A stretch of DNA of 10,176 nucleotides, from the NCBI GenBank assembly GCA_025457845.1, contig JALOTO010000052.1, positions 1 through 10,176 on the forward strand, in the 5' to 3' direction. The position numbers and the translations under genes were made by a program. Position 1 is the stretch's first letter, and each line of letters begins with the position of its first letter. This document shows positions 1 to 5,248 of this stretch, one piece after another. The DNA is from Thermoplasmata archaeon (lineage in GTDB: Archaea > Thermoplasmatota > Thermoplasmata > UBA10834). The notes under the pieces were generated by a model that was not told where the DNA came from, ran no database searches, and saw nothing but the letters and a program-made list of their open reading frames with translations.

Positions 1-41
1 GAATCAAGGCCGCCGGAGAGAAGCACGACCGCGCCAGCCAT
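1..41 (-). CDS. queC: QueC, 7-cyano-7-deazaguanine synthase, N-terminal fragment
   Basis: The first 41 bases, read on the minus strand, start with ATG (41-39) and encode MAGAVVLLSGGLDS before the window ends. SGGLDS preceded by a hydrophobic strand is the PP-loop ATP-pyrophosphatase signature at the extreme N-terminus of QueC/ExsB proteins, which convert 7-carboxy-7-deazaguanine to preQ0 using ATP and ammonia. The start lies 13 nt after the queD stop and has a GAGGGG ribosome-binding sequence (51-56) 9 nt upstream, so it is the second gene of a queD-queC operon. In archaea preQ0 goes into archaeosine at position 15 of tRNA. Other PP-loop enzymes share SGGLDS; the assignment rests on the motif position together with the adjacent queD. 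Only 14 codons are visible. Confidence 0.8.
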   Translation of the reverse strand, partial: MAGAVVLLSGGLD

Positions 42-54
42 CAGGACCAGCCCC

Positions 55-522
55 TCAGAAACTCTTCCCGGTCCAGGCGCCCTGGCCCTTGCCCTCGTCG
101 ACGCCTATCTCGATGCGCCTGACGTTCTTCGGGAAGTCGACCTTCTCGAGGACCCTCTTGAGGACGAACTCGGCGAGCTCCTCGGCGGAACAGATCGTCA
201 GATCGAGAAGCACGCAGTCCTCCTTGGGGAACTGGAAGGTCTTGCCGTCCCTGACGTAGATGACTGAGTTCTTCTGGATGTTGACCGACGGGTCCTTCCT
301 GGGGATCAGGACCCTGTGGTCCAGCTCCTCCGCGATGCCCCTCAGGAACTCCTTGATGCTGATGAAGTCCATGATGACGCCGTCCGACCCCATCTCGCCC
401 TCGATGACCGCGTTTATCGCGTAGTCGTGGCCGTGGAGCCTCCCGCACTTGTAGTGCCCCGGGATCATGTGCGTGGCCGAGAAGGTGATCTTCGAGGCCC
501 AGCCGTTTATCTCAAGCCTCAT
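55..522 (-). CDS. queD: QueD-type 6-carboxy-tetrahydropterin synthase (PTPS family)
   Basis: 155-residue protein of the 6-pyruvoyl-tetrahydropterin synthase fold, the normal length for QueD. Zinc-binding histidines are visible at H18 (FSATH) and in the HGH motif (H30, H32). The presumed catalytic cysteine is C26 (KCGRLHGH), the Asp/His pair is D68-H69 (LDHR), and a C-terminal acidic residue that would hold the pterin is at about E143. QueD makes 6-carboxy-5,6,7,8-tetrahydropterin from dihydroneopterin triphosphate, the first committed step to preQ0 and, in archaea, archaeosine in tRNA. queC begins 13 nt downstream, which favours this role over a methanopterin-related PTPS homologue. The ATG at 522 fits a leaderless transcript: a TATA-like box is centred about 27 nt upstream and no Shine-Dalgarno sequence is present. 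Confidence 0.9.
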   Translation of the reverse strand: MRLEINGWASKITFSATHMIPGHYKCGRLHGHDYAINAVIEGEMGSDGVIMDFISIKEFLRGIAEELDHRVLIPRKDPSVNIQKNSVIYVRDGKTFQFPKEDCVLLDLTICSAEELAEFVLKRVLEKVDFPKNVRRIEIGVDEGKGQGAWTGKSF

Positions 523-544
523 CGCGAAAGGGATAGCAGGGGGG

Positions 545-554
545 CGTTATAAGG
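545..554 (-). promoter_or_regulatory. TATA box of queD-queC, leaderless
   Basis: Minus-strand CCTTATAACG, centred about 27 nt before the queD ATG. Archaeal TATA boxes sit about 26-28 nt upstream of the transcription start, so transcription would begin at or within a few bases of the start codon. The box lies a few bases past the reconstructed mtxX stop (558-560), so the real mtxX coding frame does not cover it, although the uncorrected frame does. Confidence 0.6.
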
Positions 555-557
555 CTT

Positions 558-1342
558 TCATGCCCCCGCATCGGGCCTGACCCCCTTGTGGACCAGGCCA
601 GCTGCGAGGAGCACGGCCGCGGAGAAGTCCGCCTTTCCGCCTTGGCGCGGGACGTGTCGACGAACACCCGTGGGATGTTCACCACGGGGGCCCCGTACGC
701 CTCGTGCCCTCCGACGAAGTGGAGCGTCCTGAAGATGAGGTTCCCGGAGACCCCGTCCGGGGCGAGGACGAGGTCGCTGTCCTTGACGGCGTCCTCGATG
801 AGGATCGTGTGGTGCTTCGCATGGACCCCGGCCGCGCTGAGCTGGGAGACCAGCGACTCGCCCTCGTCTATGCTCCTCCGGATGTCGTTCCCGCGCTCGC
901 GGTCCTCCAGCCGGCCCTTCGAGAGAACCCCGACCTTCAGCCTCCAGCCTAGCGGAGCGAAGTACGAGGATATCGCGAGGGCGAGCTTCAGGCGCGCCTC
1001 GGCATGGGCGCCCTCGTCTATCCCGACCGGTGCGAGGAGGAACGGCCGGCGCTCGGAGGAGGTCATGACGGCCACCCGCTGGACGGCCATGAGGCCGAAG
1101 GATGACTTGATGGCCTTCAGGACCTCGGATGATGACATCGCCCCGCGTATGGCCGCGTCGATCTCCCCCTTCTCGAGGGCACGGACCATGGAGGCAGGGT
1201 CGTCGAAGCCCCAGACCTGGACCTTGCCCGCGTTCGGGGCCATGCCGTCGACGGTGGCCCTCAGCGCGGAACCGGTGAGGCCTATGCCGACCGTGGCCTC
1301 CGCATCCCTCCCGGCTGCGAGCAGGCCATCGACGTCTATCAT
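558..1342 (-). CDS. mtxX: Methanogenesis marker protein 4 (MtxX), frameshifted near 3' end
   Basis: About 261 residues once one frameshift is allowed. The protein is related to phosphate acetyl/butyryltransferases and matches the methanogen marker 4 / MtxX family through GVLSKGRLEDRERGNDIRR (139-157), LAPDGVSGNLIFRTL (193-207) and FVDTSR (227-232). Its biochemical role is unknown; the family was defined by its near-restriction to methanogens. The opening frame continues to 512 but gives an unrelated Arg/Pro/Ser-rich tail after about residue 236. The -1 frame from 632 reads ADFSAAVLLAAGLVHKGV and stops at 558-560, which is the expected family C-terminus. The break lies between about 632 and 650, most simply one base missing in the run at 632-636. 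The ATG at 1342 follows the dph2 stop by 13 nt; the nearest GAGGTG (1359-1364) is 16 nt away, so translational coupling is likely. Sequencing error or genuine decay cannot be separated here. Confidence 0.85.
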
Positions 1343-1355
1343 GGGCCCACGAGGC

Positions 1356-2216
1356 TCACACCTCGTCCTCGGTCATCTGGTCGAACGCGTAGTTCTCCCA
1401 CTTGCGGACCCCTAGGACGATCTCCAGCTCCTGCGGCGTCAGAAGCGGCTTGTCGTACATGGCCATGTCGTCCACGGCGATCCTGGGGCAGGCCGTGGAG
1501 ACGTATGCGTCGAAGCCCAGCGAGCGGAGCTTGTCCGGGTCGAACTTGTCCATCATGATGAGCATGGCGTCCTTCTTCTTCCACCTGAGGAGCTTCCTGA
1601 GCTCCTCCTCCATGTTCGGGTCCAGCACGACGACCTTCTTCCCGGTCGCGAGGTGGACCCCCAGCGCGTGGAAGGTCCCGCTGGCTATGAGGAGGTAGCT
1701 GTTGACCTCCTTGGATACCGAGATGGCGGCGGAGTAGTTGCAGCCCAGTATCTCGCCTATGTGCGAGATCCTGTTGTCCCCCTCGCCGATCTTGGTCTTG
1801 ATGCCCATGCTCTCAAGCCCCTCGATGACGTCGTCCAGCTGTTCGAGGTGCTGGGAGATCGCGAGGACCCCGACGGGCTCCTGGATCATGCCCACGGCCT
1901 TCTTCAGGGTGTCGGTGACCGGGACCTTCGACCTTGCGGGGACGAAGATGACTGGGACCGGGAACCTGAGGGACGGTATCGGAGAATGGCCGATGTTGAC
2001 GATCGCGTCGACGAGGTCGAAGAGCGAGCTGGGGACGTCGCACGCGCCGAAGCACGGCTCCGCGACGACGATGGTCTCCGCCCCGGCCTTGTTCTCTATG
2101 TCCTCCGCGAACTGGTACGCGCGCTTCTTCAGGCCCTCGGGCACTTGGAGGGCCACTATCCGGGCCTTCAACCTCTTGATCTCGGCGATGGCGCTTGAAA
2201 GGTCCACGTCGAACAT
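1356..2216 (-). CDS. dph2: Dph2, 2-(3-amino-3-carboxypropyl)histidine synthase
   Basis: 286 residues. Archaeal Dph2 is a homodimeric, non-canonical [4Fe-4S] S-adenosylmethionine enzyme that transfers the 3-amino-3-carboxypropyl group to a histidine of elongation factor 2, the first step of diphthamide synthesis. One cluster cysteine from each of three repeated domains is visible: C59 (FGACD), C159 (LGCNYS) and C243 (STACPRIAVDD). An extra C55 (EPCFGAC) lies nearby. The spacing of the first two matches the Pyrococcus horikoshii enzyme (C59, C163, C287), but the C159-C243 interval is about 40 residues shorter and the whole protein is shorter than the usual 330-340. I chose ATG 2216, not GTG 2225, because GAGAGGTG (2223-2230) lies 6 nt before the ATG and overlaps the GTG. 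mtxX follows 13 nt after the stop. Confidence 0.93.
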   Translation of the reverse strand: MFDVDLSSAIAEIKRLKARIVALQVPEGLKKRAYQFAEDIENKAGAETIVVAEPCFGACDVPSSLFDLVDAIVNIGHSPIPSLRFPVPVIFVPARSKVPVTDTLKKAVGMIQEPVGVLAISQHLEQLDDVIEGLESMGIKTKIGEGDNRISHIGEILGCNYSAAISVSKEVNSYLLIASGTFHALGVHLATGKKVVVLDPNMEEELRKLLRWKKKDAMLIMMDKFDPDKLRSLGFDAYVSTACPRIAVDDMAMYDKPLLTPQELEIVLGVRKWENYAFDQMTEDEV

Positions 2217-2222
2217 GGGCCA

Positions 2223-2230
2223 CACCTCTC
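2223..2230 (-). promoter_or_regulatory. Ribosome-binding site deciding the dph2 start
   Basis: Minus-strand GAGAGGTG, a strong match to the complement of the 16S rRNA 3' end, 6 nt before ATG 2216. It includes the alternative GTG codon (2225-2223), which therefore cannot use it. Confidence 0.75.
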
Positions 2231-2243
2231 AGGCGGGGAGCGA

Positions 2244-2279
2244 CTCTGTCATCCCCGTCTGAGCTAGTGGGGTACAGAG
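2244..2279. repeat. Nested inverted repeat in the dph2 upstream region
   Basis: On the plus strand CTCTGT (2244-2249) pairs with ACAGAG (2274-2279), and inside it CCCC (2253-2256) pairs with GGGG (2269-2272), leaving a 12-nt loop. The arms are perfect; the internal bulge is 3 nt on one side and 1 nt on the other. It lies between the rpl10e stop and the dph2 ribosome-binding site and is not followed by a T-run on the minus strand, so it does not look like a simple terminator. An operator around the dph2 transcription start or a 5'-leader hairpin are both possible. Confidence 0.5.
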
Positions 2280-2284
2280 GACAT

Positions 2285-2296
2285 GGCTAAAATACA
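2285..2296 (-). promoter_or_regulatory. Weak candidate TATA box for dph2-mtxX
   Basis: The minus strand reads TGTATTTTAGCC, the only AT-rich stretch in the 109-nt gap between rpl10e and dph2. It would place transcription start near 2265, inside the inverted repeat 2244-2279, with a leader of roughly 50 nt. The same TTTT could instead end the rpl10e transcript. The match to the archaeal TATA consensus is poor. Confidence 0.35.
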
Positions 2297-2305
2297 TTGC
2301 CGCGG

Positions 2306-2330
2306 CCCCTTGGGGTGCCTGAGGCTCAGG
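2306..2330 (-). terminator. Possible rpl10e 3' end: two short palindromes
   Basis: CCTGAG-G-CTCAGG (2318-2330) overlaps the rpl10e stop codon, followed on the minus strand by CCCCAAGGGG (2306-2315) and, about 14 nt later, a TTTT run (2289-2292). Archaeal termination mainly needs the T-run, so this is only suggestive, and the stems are short. Confidence 0.3.
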
Positions 2331-2835
2331 TCGGAGTCCCGCGCTCGACCTCGATGTAGCACGGGGACGGCAGCTTGATCGCGGCCCTCTTGAGCGCGAG
2401 CTTCGCGTTGGCGAAGTTCGGCTGGGTCGTCTCGAGTGTGATGATCTCCTGGTCCCTGCCGACCCTTGCGGCGGTCCCCACGGGCTTCCCGAAGGCGGCC
2501 CTCATCCCCTCGGAGATACGGTCCGCGCCGGCGCCCGTCGCGATCTTGTTCTCCCTGAGGATGTTGTGAGGATAGACCCTGATCTTGAGGTGATAGCCGG
2601 TGTTGCCGCACTTCTTAGCGAGGAACCTGTTGGCCGAGATACGCGCGGCCTCGAGGGCGATGTGCCTTATCTGGCACTGCTCGACGACCCTCAGCGTGAG
2701 GCGGACCGGGTAGTTGCCCTTGACACCGTGCTCGAACTGGGTTATCCTGTTGGCTGGAACGCCGCCCATGTACTCCCTGCGGCAGTAGGCCTGCCCTCGT
2801 ATCTCCCTGTACATGCTTCCGGGCTTGCGTGACAT
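2326..2835 (-). CDS. rpl10e: Large ribosomal subunit protein uL16 (archaeal L10e)
   Basis: 169 residues, the usual archaeal length. It opens MSRKPGSMYREIRGQAYCRR and continues through GGVPANRITQFEHG, the standard N-terminal signature of L10e. Further blocks are RISANRFLAKKCGNTGYHLK, the central basic loop ENKIATGAGADRISEGMR, which reaches toward the tRNA sites, and VGRDQEIITLETTQ. uL16 sits near the peptidyl-transferase centre of the 50S subunit and contacts the tRNA elbow. The frame stays open further upstream to 2955, but the ATG at 2835 gives the family N-terminus and has GGTGGT (2841-2846) 5 nt before it. It has its own promoter and is read divergently from rnp4. Confidence 0.97.
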   Translation of the reverse strand: MSRKPGSMYREIRGQAYCRREYMGGVPANRITQFEHGVKGNYPVRLTLRVVEQCQIRHIALEAARISANRFLAKKCGNTGYHLKIRVYPHNILRENKIATGAGADRISEGMRAAFGKPVGTAARVGRDQEIITLETTQPNFANAKLALKRAAIKLPSPCYIEVERGTPT

Positions 2836-2886
2836 TTGATACCACCAGCATCGGTGCTGAGCTTGGGATTGCGGGATAAGGGTCGT

Positions 2887-2896
2887 CATATTTAAA
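2887..2896 (-). promoter_or_regulatory. TATA box of rpl10e
   Basis: Minus-strand TTTAAATATG, the best TATA match in the window. It predicts transcription start near 2865 and a leader of about 30 nt carrying the GGTGGT ribosome-binding site (2841-2846). It shares a 154-nt divergent intergenic region with the rnp4 promoter. Confidence 0.75.
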
Positions 2897-2956
2897 GATG
2901 CCTGACCGGCACGCATCGCGCTCGGAGCTCGGGCGACCCTCCTGGCCGTGGCCAAC

Positions 2957-2964
2957 GATTATCT
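2957..2964 (+). promoter_or_regulatory. Candidate TATA box of rnp4, leaderless
   Basis: GATTATCT, centred about 29 nt before the rnp4 ATG (2990). With no Shine-Dalgarno sequence before that ATG, this position would give an essentially leaderless mRNA. The match is moderate. Confidence 0.45.
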
Positions 2965-2989
2965 ACGGTCACCCCGATAGGGCGGCAGG

Positions 2990-3310
2990 ATGGCGCGCAG
3001 ACACGTCAGCAAGAGGGACGCGAAGGGCATAGCCGACGAGAGGGTCGACAACCTCTTCGAGCTGGCGGCCCAGGCGGCCTCCGAGGGCAACGACCCCAGG
3101 GCCAAGCACTACGTCGAGCTGGCCCTCAGGATGAAGGAGAGGCACAAGGTCCCAGCCAAGCACAAGCGCAGGTACTGCCCTGAGTGCCACGCCTTCTTCG
3201 CCCCGCCGAGGAACGTGAGGGTGAGGACGGGCGGAGGGAGGGTATCGATGACATGCCTAGCCTGCGGGCACATCCAGAGATACCCCATCGGCAAGGCCGC
3301 CACGAGGTGA
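2990..3310 (+). CDS. rnp4: RNase P protein component 4 (Rpr2/Rpp21 family)
   Basis: 106 residues, typical for archaeal Rnp4. Two N-terminal helices (about residues 12-50, ending in a basic KERHKVPAKHKRRY stretch) precede a zinc ribbon with C63-P-E-C66 and C89-L-A-C92. Rnp4 pairs with Rnp1/Rpp29 and helps the specificity domain of RNase P RNA recognise and cleave pre-tRNA 5' leaders. The ATG at 2990 has no ribosome-binding site and fits a leaderless start. Its last codons, GAG GTG A, form the ribosome-binding site of the next gene, so the two are translationally coupled. The neighbouring CRM-domain gene is a familiar archaeal arrangement. Confidence 0.95.
   Translation: MARRHVSKRDAKGIADERVDNLFELAAQAASEGNDPRAKHYVELALRMKERHKVPAKHKRRYCPECHAFFAPPRNVRVRTGGGRVSMTCLACGHIQRYPIGKAATR
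3304..3309 (+). promoter_or_regulatory. Ribosome-binding site deciding the TTG start of the CRM gene
   Basis: GAGGTG, 6 nt before TTG 3316, the same spacing as at dph2. It lies inside the last codons and stop of rnp4. The GTG it contains (3307) is in frame with the CRM gene but is part of the binding site itself. Confidence 0.7.
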
Positions 3311-3315
3311 CCGCT

Positions 3316-3576
3316 TTGGACAAGAAGAAGATAGTCGAGATGAGGACGAAGGCGCAGACGCTCCAGCCGACCATGCACGTGGGCAAGGAGGGAGTGACCG
3401 CCAAGGTGGCGGAGGAGCTCGGGAAGCAGCTCAGGAAGAACAAGCTGGTCAAGGTCCGGCTGCTGCCCTCGATGGAGGCTGACAGGCACGACGCGGGGGA
3501 GGAGCTGGCCAGGGTCACCCAGTCCGTGCTCGTCGAGGTCAGGGGAAGGACCGTCGTCCTCGCAGTGGACAAGTGA
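3316..3576 (+). CDS. YhbY-type CRM-domain RNA-binding protein
   Basis: 86 residues forming one CRM (YhbY) domain. The conserved basic loop is GKEGVT (residues 23-28, GxxG type), after LQPTMHV and before a helix with KQLRKNKLVKV; it ends in the usual strand RGRTVVLAVDK. Bacterial YhbY associates with pre-50S ribosomal particles and CRM domains bind structured RNA. The archaeal single-domain members have no firmly established role, but their placement with RNase P and ribosomal genes suggests RNA or ribosome maturation. TTG 3316 is chosen because GAGGTG lies 6 nt upstream and the product begins like family members; the frame is also open upstream to 3184, which would overlap most of the rnp4 zinc ribbon. 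Confidence 0.92.
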   Translation: MDKKKIVEMRTKAQTLQPTMHVGKEGVTAKVAEELGKQLRKNKLVKVRLLPSMEADRHDAGEELARVTQSVLVEVRGRTVVLAVDK

Positions 3577-3590
3577 CCGCTCCTCGGCAT

Positions 3591-3600
3591 GTTTTAATAC
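3591..3600 (+). promoter_or_regulatory. TATA box of serS
   Basis: GTTTTAATAC, centred near 3595. It predicts transcription start at about 3621 and a leader of about 17 nt before ATG 3638. It lies 15 nt after the CRM gene stop, so serS has its own promoter even though it is colinear. The leader has no strong Shine-Dalgarno match. Confidence 0.6.
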
Positions 3601-3637
3601 CGACCATTTCATAGCCAGCTTCCGAGTGTGAAGGCAC

Positions 3638-4900
3638 ATGCTCGAGGCTAAGTTCATCCGGGAGAACGAGGAGGTCGTACGGACAGCGCTCAAGAACAGG
3701 AACTACGACCTCTCCGTCCTCGAGAAGTTCCTCGACCTGGACAAGAGGTGGAGGACCCTCACGGAGGAAGGGAACGGCCTCAGGCAGAAGCGCAACGAGG
3801 TCTCGGAGCTCGTCCCCAAGCTGGCCAAGGAGGAGAAGCAGGCCAAGATAGCCGAGATGAAGACCATCGCCGCCAGGATCAAGGAGATCGAGGTGGAGGT
3901 CAAGGCCATCGAGGGCGAGAGGGACGAGTGCATACTCAACATCCCCAACATGCCAGATCCCAGCGTGCCGGTCGGGACGACCTCGGACGACAACCCCACG
4001 GTCAAGAGCTGGGGGCAGCCGCGCGCCTTCGACTTCAAGCCCCTCACCCACTGGGAGATAGGGGAGAAGCTGGACATCATCGACTTCGACAGGGGCGCCA
4101 AGGTCACCGGGACCGGGTTCTACGTCCTGAAGGGCGACGGCGCGAGGCTCGAGAGGGCGCTCATCAACTACATGCTGGACCTGCACATGGAGCAGGGCTA
4201 CAGGGAGGTCTTCCCGCCCGTGGTCATCAACAGCGCCTCGTGCACGGGCACAGGGCAGCTCCCGAAGCTCAAGGACGACATGTATTGGCTCGAGAGGGAC
4301 GACCTCTACCTCAACCCTACGGCGGAGGTGCCGGTCACGAACCTCTTCAGGGACGAGATCCTCGAGAGGAAGGACCTCCCCATACATCTCACTGCCTACC
4401 TGCCATCGTTCAGGAGGGAGGCGGGCAAGCACATAGAGACGAAGGGCATCGCGAGGGTGCACCAGTTCAACAAGGTCGAGCTTGTGAAGTTCGTCCTCCC
4501 CGAGACCAACCTCGAGGAGCTGGAGAAGCTGCTCGGGGACGCCGAGGCGGTCGTCCAGGGGCTCAAGCTCCCGTACAGGGTGAGGCTGCTCTGCACGGGG
4601 GACACGGGCTTCAGCTCGTCGAAGACCTACGACATCGAGGTGCACGCGCCGGGCATGGACCAGTGGCTCGAGGCATCGTCGTGTTCGACCTTCAAGGACT
4701 TCCAGGCCCGCAGGATGGCTATCAAGTTCAGGCGGGAGCCGCACCTCAAGAGCGAGTTCGTCCACACGCTCAACGGCTCAGGGATCGCCCTCCCGAGGAC
4801 CATGGTCTCGGTCCTCGAGAACTACCAGAACAAGGACGGGACGGTCACCGTTCCCGAGGTCCTCAGGCCGTATATGAAGGGCACGGAGCTCATAGACTGA
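3638..4900 (+). CDS. serS: Seryl-tRNA synthetase, common (class IIa) form
   Basis: 420 residues, complete. The N-terminal antiparallel coiled coil that grips the long variable arm of tRNA-Ser is visible as charged heptads at about residues 30-98, followed by the linker NIPNMPDPSVPVG. The class II catalytic domain shows motif 1 around GARLERALINYM (168-179) and the serine-binding TAE (228-230). Motif 2 has FRREAG (258-263) and RVHQFNKVEL, then EASSCSTFKDFQARR (345-359) and motif 3 NGSGIALPRTMVSVLENYQ (379-397) with its ATP-binding arginine R387. It charges tRNA-Ser and tRNA-Sec with serine. It is the widespread form, not the rare methanogen-type SerRS with a zinc active site; no zinc-ligand cysteine pattern is seen in the active site. 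The start is the first ATG after the TATA box. Confidence 0.98.
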   Translation: MLEAKFIRENEEVVRTALKNRNYDLSVLEKFLDLDKRWRTLTEEGNGLRQKRNEVSELVPKLAKEEKQAKIAEMKTIAARIKEIEVEVKAIEGERDECILNIPNMPDPSVPVGTTSDDNPTVKSWGQPRAFDFKPLTHWEIGEKLDIIDFDRGAKVTGTGFYVLKGDGARLERALINYMLDLHMEQGYREVFPPVVINSASCTGTGQLPKLKDDMYWLERDDLYLNPTAEVPVTNLFRDEILERKDLPIHLTAYLPSFRREAGKHIETKGIARVHQFNKVELVKFVLPETNLEELEKLLGDAEAVVQGLKLPYRVRLLCTGDTGFSSSKTYDIEVHAPGMDQWLEASSCSTFKDFQARRMAIKFRREPHLKSEFVHTLNGSGIALPRTMVSVLENYQNKDGTVTVPEVLRPYMKGTELID

Positions 4901-4948
4901 TCTGGACGTGCCCGGTCCGCCATCCGAGCGGCGACGACAATAACGGCC

Positions 4949-4954
4949 TTTTCT
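4949..4954 (+). terminator. Possible T-run terminator after serS
   Basis: TTTTCT about 50 nt after the serS stop, following a GC-rich stretch (AACGGCC). It is the only T-run between serS and the next TATA box. Short T-runs suffice for archaeal RNA polymerase, but this one is marginal. Confidence 0.3.
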
Positions 4955-4991
4955 CCCGATTGAGAATCAGCCATGATTGCCACGGATGACT

Positions 4992-5000
4992 GCTTTATAC
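4992..5000 (+). promoter_or_regulatory. TATA box of the 66-codon gene
   Basis: GCTTTATAC, a good archaeal TATA match centred about 40 nt before ATG 5037. It predicts a short leader beginning near 5022 that holds GAGG (5025-5028), 8 nt before the ATG. Confidence 0.6.
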
Positions 5001-5036
5001 CCTCGCCGGCGACGTATTGTCAGTGAGGATAGGTCG

Positions 5037-5237
5037 ATGAAGGCAGAGAACGATTTCGCATTGCTCGTCGGCAAGGCTTTCCTCCACGAGCTCAACGAAG
5101 GGCACAACGAGTCGGCCGTAGCGTTCGGCAGGGCGTTCCTCATTGCCATCGGATGCAGGGGCCCGGAGGCCAACGACGTGGACAACACGGCGAACGGAGC
5201 GAACGGCCACCGCGAGATGGTCGCGGCGACGAACTGA
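5037..5237 (+). CDS. Small orphan protein, 66 residues
   Basis: I do not recognise this protein. It opens MKAENDFALLVGKAFLHELN. Residues about 5-20 and 24-39 look like two amphipathic helices joined at EGHNES, with a single cysteine at C40. The tail after residue 42 is polar and probably disordered (Asn, Ala, Gly and Asp rich). No signal peptide or transmembrane segment is apparent. The frame is open to an ATG at 4977, but ATG 5037 is preferred because the TATA box (4992-5000) lies inside that extension and GAGG lies 8 nt before 5037. It is transcribed alone and converges on the antiporter gene, whose stop is 11 nt away. Support for expression is the promoter and start context; no homology argument can be made by eye. 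Confidence 0.55.
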   Translation: MKAENDFALLVGKAFLHELNEGHNESAVAFGRAFLIAIGCRGPEANDVDNTANGANGHREMVAATN

Positions 5238-5248
5238 GAACTGAGACG

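Noticed and set aside
630..640. Programmed -1 frameshift site in mtxX
   Set aside because: The local sequence GCGGAAAGGCGG does not form an X XXY YYZ heptamer in frame and no downstream stem is evident; an indel is simpler.
2217..2225. GTG 2225 as the dph2 start
   Set aside because: It sits inside the GAGAGGTG ribosome-binding site, which is correctly spaced for ATG 2216.
2215..2275. tRNA-like segment on the minus strand: TAGCTCAGACGG matches box A and a TTCGA occurs 50 nt later
   Set aside because: The D-loop would be 14 nt, no five-pair anticodon stem with a seven-base loop and T33 forms, and the TTCGA lies inside dph2 codons without a T-stem. No acceptor stem pairs.
2836..2955. N-terminal extension of uL16 to 2955
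   Set aside because: The extension covers the TATA box and ribosome-binding site, and the family N-terminus starts exactly at ATG 2835.
3539..4765. Long open frame (408 codons) antisense to serS
   Set aside because: A by-product of GC-rich third positions in serS. Its composition is Leu/Arg/Glu/Val/Pro-rich without domain features, and serS is certain.
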